Shown here in pieces: positions 18,210 through 30,573 of a stretch of DNA of 64,000 bases. The DNA is from Corynebacterium vitaeruminis DSM 20294 (lineage in GTDB: Bacteria; Actinomycetota; Actinomycetes; Mycobacteriales; Mycobacteriaceae), in contig NZ_CP004353.1 in NCBI RefSeq assembly GCF_000550805.1, positions 2,232,001-2,296,000 on the forward strand, written 5' to 3'. Both the position numbers and the translations under genes were made by a program. The number at the start of each line of letters is the position of its first letter. The first letter of the stretch is position 1. The notes below the pieces were generated by a model. The model had not been told where the DNA came from and did not search any database. It saw only the letters and a list, made by a program, of their open reading frames with translations.

Positions 18210-21200
18210 GGCTCATCCCCGCAGGTGCGGGGCGCACCAGCCCACGAGGGTGGGTGTCCGCGATCGGCTAGGCTCATCCCCGCAGGTGCGGGGCGCACCA
18301 AAAACCAACTCTGAACTGGGGAGTTACATAGGGCTCATCCCCGCAGGTGCGGGGCGCACCGTTGACGGCCCAGGAGGGTGACGTGGCGGTTAGGCTCATC
18401 CCCGCAGGTGCGGGGCGCACGACAGGCCGAGTGCTGCGGGGTCTCCGACCGCGGGCTCATCCCCGCAGGTGCGAGGCGCACGTCGAGACCGGCGACATGT
18501 CCGCGATCCCCTCGGGCTCATCCCCGCAGGTGCGGGGCGCACCCGAATACAGTTACAGAGTGGGAGGTCGCCACGGGCTCATCCCCGCAGGTGCGGGGCG
18601 CACTAAGCGGGCGCCGCCTCCTTGTAGGCGATGACAGGCTCATCCCCGCAGGTGCGGGGCGCACCGCCGTCAGCATAGGCCGCGCCCTGCCCAAGCAGGC
18701 TCATCCCCGCAGGTGCGGGGCGCACCCGATGGGTCGCTGTTTTCCCAGCAGCAGGCGGGGCTCATCCCCGCAGGTGCGGGGCGCACGGGTCGAATCCCGT
18801 TCGATTTCAACGGCCAGACGGCTCATCCCCGCAGGTGCGGGGCACACGTCTTGGGGGCTGTCCATGTGTGGCTTGATAGCGGCTCATCCCCGCAGGTGCG
18901 GGGCGCACCCTGGCCGTCGGCCATGAGGACAGCGACGGTAAGGCTCATCCCCGCAGGTGCGGGGCGCACAGGCCGAGGCCACCCGATCGCCCGATACCGT
19001 GCGGCTCATCCCCGCAGGTGCGGGGCGCACCGGACGGGACGCGCACCTATGCGCTGGTGGACGGGCTCATCCCCGCAGGTGCGGGGCGCACTATGCTGGC
19101 GCGGATGGCAACAAGACCATCGTGGGCTCATCCCCGCAGGTGCGGGGCGCACCCATGCTCTCCCTGCCCTGCTGCTTCGCAGGCGGGCTCATCCCCGCAG
19201 GTGCGGGGCGCACCCCTTGAGGAAGCCGCCGACTGGTGCCCCGGGGGGCTCATCCCCGCAGGTGCGGGGCGCACGAGCACAGGCCGAGCTCGGGGTGGTG
19301 GGCGATGGGCTCATCCCCGCAGGTGCGGGGCGCACAAAGAATCCACTTATCGGCTAGTCGGTATTGAGGGCTCATCCCCGCAGGTGCGGGGCGCACGGAT
19401 GCGCTTACCCCGGGTTTTCTAGGCCCAAGGGCTCATCCCCGCAGGTGCGGGGCGCACCCGGACTACCGCTGGCAGGTCGACGAGGACGGAGGCTCATCCC
19501 CGCAGGTGCGGGGCGCACATCGTGTGCAGATGCCGTTTCTCGTCCACGAGGGGCTCATCCCCGCAGGTGCGGGGCGCACAGGTTGACCTCGGCACCTCCT
19601 ACCCCCTGCTCGGGCTCATCCCCGCAGGTGCGGGGCGCACCTGCCGTCCTCACGCACGATCACAGGGCGTTCCGGCTCATCCCCGCAGGTGCGGGGCGCA
19701 CCAAACACAAAACCAAAGGAGCGCCCCAAACTGAGGCTCATCCCCGCAGGTGCGGGGCGCACTCTAAATCGCGTTCGAGGTTCTGCGCCTTGGACGGCTC
19801 ATCCCCGCAGGTGCGGGGCGCACTGGCCGACACTGTTGATGCTGACGTGGCAGCAGGGCTCATCCCCGCAGGTGCGGGGCGCACGGCTTTTCCTCAATCG
19901 CCGCAGCCGACTGCTGCGGCTCATCCCCGCAGGTGCGGGGCGCACAGATTGGCGAGTGGTCGGGTTTTGGCGACAAACGGCTCATCCCCGCAGGTGCGGG
20001 GCGCACGCGGAGCAGGGCAAAACCTTCGGCAACGGCTACGGCTCATCCCCGCAGGTGCGGGGCGCACACCACGACCTTCCCAGCGACCGTCGACGCCGAC
20101 GGCTCATCCCCGCAGGTGCGGGGCGCACTGATATCGGTGCGGATGATGTCAAGCATTGGAGGGCTCATCCCCGCAGGTGCGGGGCGCACCCGCATGATTT
20201 GCGGCATGCTGCTGCGTCGATGGGCTCATCCCCGCAGGTGCGGGGCGCACGTTCCGGCTGCCCAGGGGATGTAATTATCATCGGGCTCATCCCCGCAGGT
20301 GCGGGGCGCACTAGTGGCGCATGCAATATTCCCGGGCTACAGCCGGCTCATCCCCGCAGGTGCGGGGCGCACCTTTGTTTTGTAGTGGTCGAGGACGCGG
20401 GCGGCGGCTCATCCCCGCAGGTGCGGGGCGCACCATCACCTCCACCGTGCGACCTGGAGACTCTGGGGGCTCATCCCCGCAGGTGCGGGGCGCACATCAA
20501 GACGCCGATCGCGACGGTGGGGCAGGGGGCTCATCCCCGCAGGTGCGGGGCGCACTCATTTGGGGTTCCCTTCTTGGGGTTGTTTTCCGGCTCATCCCCG
20601 CAGGTGCGGGGCGCACCGCCGTCGTCGACGCGTCTGTGATGGTCAATGGGGCTCATCCCCGCAGGTGCGGGGCGCACGCCTGGGCGAGTCGATTAGCATC
20701 ACGCATGTCCGGCTCATCCCCGCAGGTGCGGGGCGCACGCCTCAGCCACCGACGCATCCGACGCCTGCATAGGCTCATCCCCGCAGGTGCGGGGCGCACT
20801 TTTATGGCTATTACGAGTAGTCTTACGGGGCGGGCTCATCCCCGCAGGTGCGGGGCGCACAGCAGCAGGTTCTTGTCAATCATTTGGGGCCGCGGCTCAT
20901 CCCCGCAGGTGCGGGGCGCACCCGTATTCAGCACGGTGTCATTCGGCCCCGCCGGGCTCATCCCCGCAGGTGCGGGGCGCACCACGGCAAGAACGGCACC
21001 CTTAGGTAATTAATCGGCTCATCCCCGCAGGTGCGGGGCGCACTGTTGATACCCTACGCGGTGCTATTGCAAAAGGGGCTCATCCCCGCAGGTGCGGGGC
21101 GCACTCTCGCCGAGAACACCACCAGTCAGATTCCCGGGGCTCATCCCCGCAGGTGCGGGGCGCACCTCATTCAGGTTATCCATCGACAACCCGGAAGCGG

Positions 21201-24200
21201 CTCATCCCCGCAGGTGCGGGGCGCACGACCTGCCCCTCGCCAAGTGGCAGCACTACGGAGGCTCATCCCCGCAGGTGCGGGGCGCACTTCTCCCGAGCAC
21301 GGGAGGATGGGTGGCGGAACGGCTCATCCCCGCAGGTGCGGGGCGCACTATAGGTGCCATGATTTCCACTATTTTCATGGGGGCTCATCCCCGCAGGTGC
21401 GGGGCGCACGCCTCAGGGATGTCGAAATTCTGGCGGAGCCAAGGCTCATCCCCGCAGGTGCGGGGCGCACTGACCTAGTTTTTATCCCCGGATTGGAAGG
21501 ATGGGCTCATCCCCGCAGGTGCGGGGCGCACTTGAATCCTTATCGGTAGGGGTTTTTGCGGACGGGCTCATCCCCGCAGGTGCGGGGCGCACGACCCGGA
21601 TATGCTTCGTGCGAAGCTGTCCGGGGGCTCATCCCCGCAGGTGCGGGGCGCACGTTAAATAGAACGCCACATTAAACAGTGTTACGGGCTCATCCCCGCA
21701 GGTGCGGGGCGCACTCAAGACCGTCAACAGCTTCGGCGATGTGCTTAGGCTCATCCCCGCAGGTGCGGGGCGCACTTCGCCTGAGCACGGAAAGCACTAT
21801 CGCCGGCCGGCTCATCCCCGCAGGTGCGGGGCGCACTCGCCACCTGGTGCACCCAGGTCGAGAAGGCGGGGCTCATCCCCGCAGGTGCGGGGCGCACCCG
21901 TGCCGACACCGCAGCCGAGTTGGTCAGCGAGGCTCATCCCCGCAGGTGCGGGGCGCACGCATCTTATCCAGCTCGTCGCGGGTGATTCCGGGGCTCATCC
22001 CCGCAGGTGCGGGGCGCACTTAGCGCGCTGACCAGCAGAGAAGCGCCCATCCGGCTCATCCCCGCAGGTGCGGGGCGCACGTCACCGGCGACTCCCCAAA
22101 GAAGACGTGGGACGGCTCATCCCCGCAGGTGCGGGGCGCACTTGTCAACGGCGTGGTACTTCAGCAAACCACTGGGCTCATCCCCGCAGGTGCGGGGCGC
22201 ACCAACGGATAGCGGGTTGACGTGTCCCCGCCCCGGGCTCATCCCCGCAGGTGCGGGGCGCACGAGATGCCGGGCCGCAAGCAGGGCGGCGTGGAGGGCT
22301 CATCCCCGCAGGTGCGGGGCGCACCCCTCAGCGATGGGGCAATGTGCTCAAACATTGGGCTCATCCCCGCAGGTGCGGGGCGCACCGGATCCGCCTGGTG
22401 CGCCTGAGGCTCCGCCGAGGCTCATCCCCGCAGGTGCGGGGCGCACCTCACGAGATCGGCCACGCCATTCGCGGGGATAGGCTCATCCCCGCAGGTGCGG
22501 GGCGCACAACCATGTCGAGCATGGCGAGGTAGGACGGTAGGGCTCATCCCCGCAGGTGCGGGGCGCACTATGAAAAAACCTCCCACCAAACAGGGGGGAG
22601 GGGCTCATCCCCGCAGGTGCGGGGCGCACCCCTTGAGCGAGTCCAGGCGCCCCTGCAGCGAGGGCTCATCCCCGCAGGTGCGGGGCGCACGCTACCCACT
22701 CGCCGGAGCGGACGGAGACGGCGGGCTCATCCCCGCAGGTGCGGGGCGCACATTCTGCTGTGGATTCTCGCCGCGCTGATCGCGGGCTCATCCCCGCAGG
22801 TGCGGGGCGCACAGGTCGGTGAGGAAGCTGCTGTAGGTTGGCCAGGGCTCATCCCCGCAGGTGCGGGGCGCACCGTTTACTGCTTCGTCATTCATGGTGT
22901 GGTTACGGCTCATCCCCGCAGGTGCGGGGCGCACATTTTTCAGCCAGCGCGGTCGAAAGTTCACGCCGGCTCATCCCCGCAGGTGCGGGGCGCACGTTCT
23001 TCCCGAGCTGCGCATTCGTGTCGCAAAGGGCTCATCCCCGCAGGTGCGGGGCGCACTTGCAGCAGTCTGCGGAGGCGACGCGGTCGGTGGGCTCATCCCC
23101 GCAGGTGCGGGGCGCACTGTGGATTCGTACACCACGCCGTTGTAGGTGACGGCTCATCCCCGCAGGTGCGGGGCGCACGATGACGCGCATTTGCACGATT
23201 TTGTGCATGCGGGCTCATCCCCGCAGGTGCGGGGCGCACCGTAGGTGATCACACCGGAGACGTACTGTGGAGGGCTCATCCCCGCAGGTGCGGGGCGCAC
23301 GCGGTGTAGGTGTCCTGCATGGAGCCGGTCGCGGGCTCATCCCCGCAGGTGCGGGGCGCACCCCCGTTGAAGGGCGGGACACCGCCGCGCACCGGGCTCA
23401 TCCCCGCAGGTGCGGGGCGCACTGTTTGGTGGGCTTCGTAGCCTTCCTGTCCCCGGGCTCATCCCCGCAGGTGCGGGGCGCACGGCCTCGAAGCCATCGA
23501 CGTTTTGGAAGCATTCTGGCTCATCCCCGCAGGTGCGGGGCGCACTTCGCGATACCATCGACCGCGGTCTGGAACGCGGGCTCATCCCCGCAGGTGCGGG
23601 GCGCACCGGCCATCATCCACCATCCGCTTCACAGCCATGGGCTCATCCCCGCAGGTGCGGGGCGCACCCTCCCCGCCACCCGCACCAACATGATCGCCGG
23701 GGCTCATCCCCGCAGGTGCGGGGCGCACGGCGAAAATCCGTGATGGTCTCACGAAACATCAGGCTCATCCCCGCAGGTGCGGGGCGCACGGCTACACCTC
23801 ATCATCCAGCACGCCCACCCCAGGCTCATCCCCGCAGGTGCGGGGCGCACGTCCAATAACCGCCCGGACTAGTGGCCATTTCCGGCTCATCCCCGCAGGT
23901 GCGGGGCGCACTCAAAATCCTGGTCAATCACGGCGGCGAGTTTCGGCTCATCCCCGCAGGTGCGGGGCGCACCGCAGGAAATTCCACGCCGATTCTGCCG
24001 TCTTCGGCTCATCCCCGCAGGTGCGGGGCGCACGCGGATCTAAAGCTGCTGGGTGTGTCTGGTCAGGGCTCATCCCCGCAGGTGCGGGGCGCACGATGCG
24101 CAGGTTACCGAGGTGGGCGACGTGTCCGGCTCATCCCCGCAGGTGCGGGGCGCACCGTTTACTGCTTCGTCATTCATGGTGTGGTGACGGCTCATCCCCG

Positions 24201-27200
24201 CAGGTGCGGGGCGCACCAAAACATCCTCGGAATAGATGACGCGACCTGGGGCTCATCCCCGCAGGTGCGGGGCGCACATGACGAGTACCCACCGCATTGA
24301 GCAAGATGTGGGCTCATCCCCGCAGGTGCGGGGCGCACCCCGTTCTTGGCTCGCTTGGGGGTTGGTGCTGGTGGCTCATCCCCGCAGGTGCGGGGCGCAC
24401 CCATCGTCGTTGTAGTCGATCGCGGCGGTGGTCGGCTCATCCCCGCAGGTGCGGGGCGCACTCCTCACACCCACCCACTACAGCTCCGTGGAGAGGCTCA
24501 TCCCCGCAGGTGCGGGGCGCACCCTGGGACTGCTCGGGCTTGTGGTCGGGCACCGTGGCTCATCCCCGCAGGTGCGGGGCGCACGGGACCATCTCATTGA
24601 AAAACCCGGACAGCTTCGGCTCATCCCCGCAGGTGCGGGGCGCACCGAGCCCGACGACATTCCGACGATCGGCGAGATGGCTCATCCCCGCAGGTGCGGG
24701 GCGCACAAAACTCGCTCGGAATCGGCGCGGTAGCCGGTGGGCTCATCCCCGCAGGTGCGGGGCGCACCCCGAGGGGTGGCTTTTCTTATTTACACTTCCA
24801 GGGCTCATCCCCGCAGGTGCGGGGCGCACTCGAGGGCCTTGTCAGCAGCTTCCTGCTTGAGCGGCTCATCCCCGCAGGTGCGGGGCGCACGAAAACCCGT
24901 ACTGGCACATGTCCTTGAACCAGGGCTCATCCCCGCAGGTGCGGGGCGCACAGCTGGGCTGGGAGTCCGTATTCGCTTGTGACCGGCTCATCCCCGCAGG
25001 TGCGGGGCGCACGAGCTTGTGCGCGAGCCGACCTGTCAGGATCGCGGCTCATCCCCGCAGGTGCGGGGCGCACTCCACCCTCGAAGCGTTTCGAGACGGT
25101 GCGGACGGCTCATCCCCGCAGGTGCGGGGCGCACCGGCCCCTCCGGCAAATCGTAGACCACCCACGGGGCTCATCCCCGCAGGTGCGGGGCGCACTACGA
25201 CCTCGCTCCTGACTGGGGGTGGGGCGCGGGCTCATCCCCGCAGGTGCGGGGCGCACTGAAATCCTGATCATTGCGCGATTGTTCTGCCGGGCTCATCCCC
25301 GCAGGTGCGGGGCGCACCCCTCACTTGATTCTTAGCCTGTGCCGGAAGGGGGCTCATCCCCGCAGGTGCGGGGCGCACTCCAACGAGTGCTTCGAGCTGA
25401 TCCAAAGGTACGGCTCATCCCCGCAGGTGCGGGGCGCACTCCAACGAGTGCTTCGAGCTGATCCAAAGGTACGGCTCATCCCCGCAGGTGCGGGGCGCAC
25501 AACTAGGTTTCATGGCAAACCCAGCAGAACTTCGGCTCATCCCCGCAGGTGCGGGGCGCACCCACCAGTGACCTACTGAAGTTTCTGCTCGGAAGGCTCA
25601 TCCCCGCAGGTGCGGGGCGCACTACCAGAGGACGCCACACGAATGGAATGCCTTGGGCTCATCCCCGCAGGTGCGGGGCGCACCTATGCACTATTGAGTT
25701 CTCAAACAACAAGCCGGGCTCATCCCCGCAGGTGCGGGGCGCACGGGGTTTTCACGAAGGCCATCAACGATGATTTGGGCTCATCCCCGCAGGTGCGGGG
25801 CGCACGCAGCACCGAGCGAGAATCCGCCGCCGCCGCCGCCGGGCTCATCCCCGCAGGTGCGGGGCGCACTCTAGGAGGCTAAGATATGGCTACTGCCGCC
25901 GGGGCTCATCCCCGCAGGTGCGGGGCGCACGCCGCCGATCTTTATTTCTCGGAGGTTGGCTTCGGCTCATCCCCGCAGGTGCGGGGCGCACGTCACCTCA
26001 ACATCAAAAACCGCCGCCGCCAACGGCTCATCCCCGCAGGTGCGGGGCGCACCCGGGATACACCCCGGGCCGTGACGTGTACCAGGGCTCATCCCCGCAG
26101 GTGCGGGGCGCACGGCGGAGCATCAAGGCTTACTTTGCGGCGGGCGGGCTCATCCCCGCAGGTGCGGGGCGCACCCTTGGGGTGGTGTTTTTTCCTTACA
26201 CCTAGAGGGCTCATCCCCGCAGGTGCGGGGCGCACCTTGACCAGTGGGAGTTCTTTCCACCCGTGGGCGGCTCATCCCCGCAGGTGCGGGGCGCACGCTA
26301 CCCACTCGCCGGAGCGGACGGAGACGGCGGGCTCATCCCCGCAGGTGCGGGGCGCACCGGGGAAACACTGGTCAGGATGCAGCCGAATGAGGCTCATCCC
26401 CGCAGGTGCGGGGCGCACTTCTTGTCGATTACGGCGCGCGAGAAGATGGTCGGCTCATCCCCGCAGGTGCGGGGCGCACTGTGACGATCGGATACGCGAA
26501 TCTCTCGAAGGCGGCTCATCCCCGCAGGTGCGGGGCGCACCACTGCCGGTGTGACCGGCGTGACCGTCACCGGGGCTCATCCCCGCAGGTGCGGGGCGCA
26601 CTGGCGGAATGCCTGCAGGAGCCTCATAGTGTTCGGCTCATCCCCGCAGGTGCGGGGCGCACCGGTTTGACGGGTTCGCGTTTCAAACGCGACCCGGCTC
26701 ATCCCCGCAGGTGCGGGGCGCACGCGTGGATATTTACCTCGGCAATTCCCGTCGAGGGCTCATCCCCGCAGGTGCGGGGCGCACTTGCTTCGCTTCGAGG
26801 AAATCTTCTTGATTTCCGGCTCATCCCCGCAGGTGCGGGGCGCACGGATGTCCCGTCCTGGGTGGTCAAGATGGTGTCGGCTCATCCCCGCAGGTGCGGG
26901 GCGCACTTGCCGAGCATGCCCTCGAAGGTCGCCGTGGACGGCTCATCCCCGCAGGTGCGGGGCGCACCACTTCCTGCCTTTGGCGGTTGGCTTACCGTGG
27001 GGCTCATCCCCGCAGGTGCGGGGCGCACGTGCTTTTCGCGTTCTTGGATGTACGCCTGGGCGGCTCATCCCCGCAGGTGCGGGGCGCACCGTGTGTCGGA
27101 GGTGGAGCCGACGACGGTGGAGGGCTCATCCCCGCAGGTGCGGGGCGCACACATGCCCCCACAATTTGTGCTGGAGCGTGTTGGGCTCATCCCCGCAGGT

Positions 27201-30139
27201 GCGGGGCGCACGGCGAGGTAATACCCGAACATTGTCCTGATGTAGGCTCATCCCCGCAGGTGCGGGGCGCACGCCCGCAGCTCGTCCAGTGAACCACGGA
27301 ACGCGGGCTCATCCCCGCAGGTGCGGGGCGCACGATCTTGATAGTGTCAATTGTCACAGTCTTTCCGGCTCATCCCCGCAGGTGCGGGGCGCACGGGGCG
27401 CAGAGCCACGCCCACATGCGCGGCGGGGGCTCATCCCCGCAGGTGCGGGGCGCACATCTGCTTCTTACCACCGAAGCTCTTGATGTCCGGCTCATCCCCG
27501 CAGGTGCGGGGCGCACGTGGTGAAGCGTGATGCGAGTGCGCGTGCGAAGGGCTCATCCCCGCAGGTGCGGGGCGCACAACATCATGCCCGCCATCACCGC
27601 CCCCGCATACGGCTCATCCCCGCAGGTGCGGGGCGCACCGCTCGAGACCGACAATCCCGGGGTAAGCACAGGGCTCATCCCCGCAGGTGCGGGGCGCACC
27701 GCCCTCGTAGGCTCCGCCTCACGGCGGAGACGGGCTCATCCCCGCAGGTGCGGGGCGCACCCGCGGTTTCGGCGACGCTGTAGGCGCGTCGTGGGCTCAT
27801 CCCCGCAGGTGCGGGGCGCACCGGAGCCTTGCTATGCGCTCCTCATACACCACAGGCTCATCCCCGCAGGTGCGGGGCGCACTTGTAGTCGACCCGTACC
27901 GTATGCGGCGTATCCGGCTCATCCCCGCAGGTGCGGGGCGCACCAGGTTGAGGCGCAGGATTCGGCGCTTTTGGCGGGCTCATCCCCGCAGGTGCGGGGC
28001 GCACCAACATGGCTGTGGCAAAGCGTTCTCGTGCCCGGGCTCATCCCCGCAGGTGCGGGGCGCACCGCGACTTCTCAACCGTCCACCCCAGCCACTCGGG
28101 CTCATCCCCGCAGGTGCGGGGCGCACAGTGCGGCCGCCCCTGTCGCTATGGCCTGCGCCGGCTCATCCCCGCAGGTGCGGGGCGCACGTGCGGAAAAAGA
28201 GTCGCTGCACTTCCTCACCGGGCTCATCCCCGCAGGTGCGGGGCGCACTCGGACCATGGGTCGCGTTTCCTGGTGGCGTGCGGCTCATCCCCGCAGGTGC
28301 GGGGCGCACTGTGTGTTTTAAAACACGTGCCGATAAGGAGAAGGCTCATCCCCGCAGGTGCGGGGCGCACTTATGCAGCGGGCCACCGGGGAAGCGAATC
28401 GACGGCTCATCCCCGCAGGTGCGGGGCGCACCGTGGAACGCAGCCAGGCGGTATCCGCCGCTGGGGCTCATCCCCGCAGGTGCGGGGCGCACCTTCGGCA
28501 ATACGCTCGACTGGCTCAAGAATGCGGCTCATCCCCGCAGGTGCGGGGCGCACCTCGACCGAGGTCGCGCTGACCTTCAAGGTGCGGGCTCATCCCCGCA
28601 GGTGCGGGGCGCACAGTACCAGATCATTCACCGTAATGGGATGGGTAGGCTCATCCCCGCAGGTGCGGGGCGCACGTGATGATATCAAGACTGTCATGGG
28701 GTCGGGTGGGCTCATCCCCGCAGGTGCGGGGCGCACCTGTATCCGATTTTTGAGTACATGAAGGCCGGAGGCTCATCCCCGCAGGTGCGGGGCGCACCCA
28801 CCGAGCACCGCGCTGACCGCCTTAAAAGTCGGCTCATCCCCGCAGGTGCGGGGCGCACCTTCAGAATCTTGTCGACGATTGGGGAATCCTCGGCTCATCC
28901 CCGCAGGTGCGGGGCGCACCCGCCGTCTACCTCGGCGTCGCATCCGCCAAGGGGCTCATCCCCGCAGGTGCGGGGCGCACGCCGTAGGGGCTTTCTAGGA
29001 GGTGGTTGTCTTCGGCTCATCCCCGCAGGTGCGGGGCGCACTGAGCATGAGGGCGCACGAGAGTGCTATGAGGGGGCTCATCCCCGCAGGTGCGGGGCGC
29101 ACTTCCTGACGGCATTTGCGCGCATTTTCCACGTCGGCTCATCCCCGCAGGTGCGGGGCGCACCTCCAGACCCACAACATCGCCGCGGGCGCGGAGGGCT
29201 CATCCCCGCAGGTGCGGGGCGCACCAGAGTTAATGGTTGATGCCATTAGAAAGCTCCGGCTCATCCCCGCAGGTGCGGGGCGCACCCAGCGCCGCCTGAA
29301 TCAAGTTCTGCGCACGCGGGCTCATCCCCGCAGGTGCGGGGCGCACTCGAAACCGGCGCGCTGCGCAACGGTGCCCGCGGGCTCATCCCCGCAGGTGCGG
29401 GGCGCACTCGCAGCCGCGTGGGATTGGGTGCGGACAACCGGGCTCATCCCCGCAGGTGCGGGGCGCACTCAAACAACAAGCCGTTCCTACTGGTGAAGGG
29501 CGGCTCATCCCCGCAGGTGCGGGGCGCACACCTGGTATTTCACCAAGGTCGGCAGGATAGTGGGCTCATCCCCGCAGGTGCGGGGCGCACGGGGGCCTGC
29601 AGACCGTCAAGCTCGGCCTGTAGGGCTCATCCCCGCAGGTGCGGGGCGCACGACGCCCCCACCGGCTTCGACCAGTCCGGCACCGGCTCATCCCCGCAGG
29701 TGCGGGGCGCACCAAGGCTGGACTCGGTGGCGAAGTCTAGTGAGGGGCTCATCCCCGCAGGTGCGGGGCGCACTAGCGGTGCCGTCCCCGGTTAGAGCGG
29801 GATCACGGCTCATCCCCGCAGGTGCGGGGCGCACATATGCGCAGTTCTAAAGGTTGTCAGTTGACTAGGCTCATCCCCGCAGGTGCGGGGCGCACTCCGA
29901 TGTGATCGTTGATGGATCATATTTGGTGGGCTCATCCCCGCAGGTGCGGGGCGCACGGTACGACACCAGAAGCACGCAGGATTGGCCGGGGCTCATCCCC
30001 GCAGGTGCGGGGCGCACCAGTCCGGCTCATCTCTCAAGGGGTCGATCATGGGCTCATCCCCGCAGGTGCGGGGCGCACTCTCGCCACCATTTTTGCCGTT
30101 GTCGCCAGTGGGGCTCATCCCCGCAGGTGCGGGGCGCAC
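18210..30139 (-). CRISPR. Type I-E CRISPR array, main segment (about 196 repeats)
   Basis: Nearly invariant 28-base repeats with 33-base spacers (a few of 34) run from 18210 to 30139. Arithmetic on start positions gives 196 repeats here and 214 with the trailer segment. The array is read on the minus strand away from cas2, because ATGAGCC ends each repeat in that sense and repeat decay is at the far end. Repeat variants occur only near the old end (18462-18489, 18819-18846). Open reading frames across the array, rich in GSSPQVRGA or LIPAGAGRT, are translations of the repeat and are not genes. A tandem spacer duplication, an identical pair and a one-base-different pair are listed under findings. 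Confidence 0.98.
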
Positions 30140-30242
30140 TCTTGCTGACGTGCGTTTTTGGAGCCGTTTTCATGCTATTACATGCAACTTGCTTTTCCGA
30201 AATGACCTTCGCCAGGTTGGAGTTCATGAGGTGCTGCGAGTG
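30140..30242 (-). promoter_or_regulatory. Type I-E array leader
   Basis: The 103 bases between the cas2 stop and the first repeat are AT-richer than the surroundings and contain no gene. A TAATAG hexamer near 30182 on the minus strand could be a -10 element for the precursor crRNA. Position next to cas2 and invariant repeats at this end identify it as the leader where new spacers enter. Confidence 0.7.
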
Positions 30243-30569
30243 TCAGCGCATCCTGCGAGCTTTGCTCCATCCGGTCCGGCGCGCGGTGCGCTGCCTCTTG
30301 TCAGGGCGAATCATGAGTTTGATGCCATCGAAGTCCGTCGGCACCCAGTCGTTTCGGTGCACTTTGAAGTCGAAGCCCTGCTCATTCGCCGCGTTGTGGA
30401 CGAGGATCGCGCGCCCGTCGCGAACAAGGTCGCAGGTCCGCTCCCACACCGCGTCGCGAACACGGGCGCTAGGCCGCCCGACGAACACGCCTGGCGATAT
30501 CTCCATCAGCCATTTCGTGAGGTCGCCACGTAAGCCAGCTGGACAGGCGGTCACGACCAAGACCATCAT
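30243..30569 (-). CDS. cas2: CRISPR-associated endonuclease Cas2, type I-E
   Basis: A 108-residue Cas2e that scaffolds two Cas1 dimers in the spacer-integration complex. It begins MMVLVVTACPAGLRGDLTKWLMEISPGVFVG, the typical Cas2e start. The E. coli protein is slightly shorter; the extra residues are a basic tail (RQRTARRTGWSKARRMR). Start 30569 lies four bases from the cas1 stop, with GGAGG across the cas1 end. It is the last gene of the cas operon, next to the leader. Confidence 0.95.
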   Translation of the reverse strand: MMVLVVTACPAGLRGDLTKWLMEISPGVFVGRPSARVRDAVWERTCDLVRDGRAILVHNAANEQGFDFKVHRNDWVPTDFDGIKLMIRPDKRQRTARRTGWSKARRMR

Positions 30570-30573
30570 CGCG

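Noticed and set aside
25684-25716. Spacer resembling the actinobacterial rRNA leader motif TTGAGAACTCAATAGTG, thus possibly self-targeting
   Set aside because: Joined with the overlapping spacer at 29469 it reads as a protein-coding segment, which favours a phage gene. The rRNA operon is not in the window, so self-targeting cannot be tested.
18210-30139. Long open reading frames across the I-E array, rich in GSSPQVRGA, LIPAGAGRT and AHPRRCGAH
   Set aside because: They are translations of the 28-base repeat in three frames; the 61-base period and the lack of starts with ribosome binding sites show that they are not genes.
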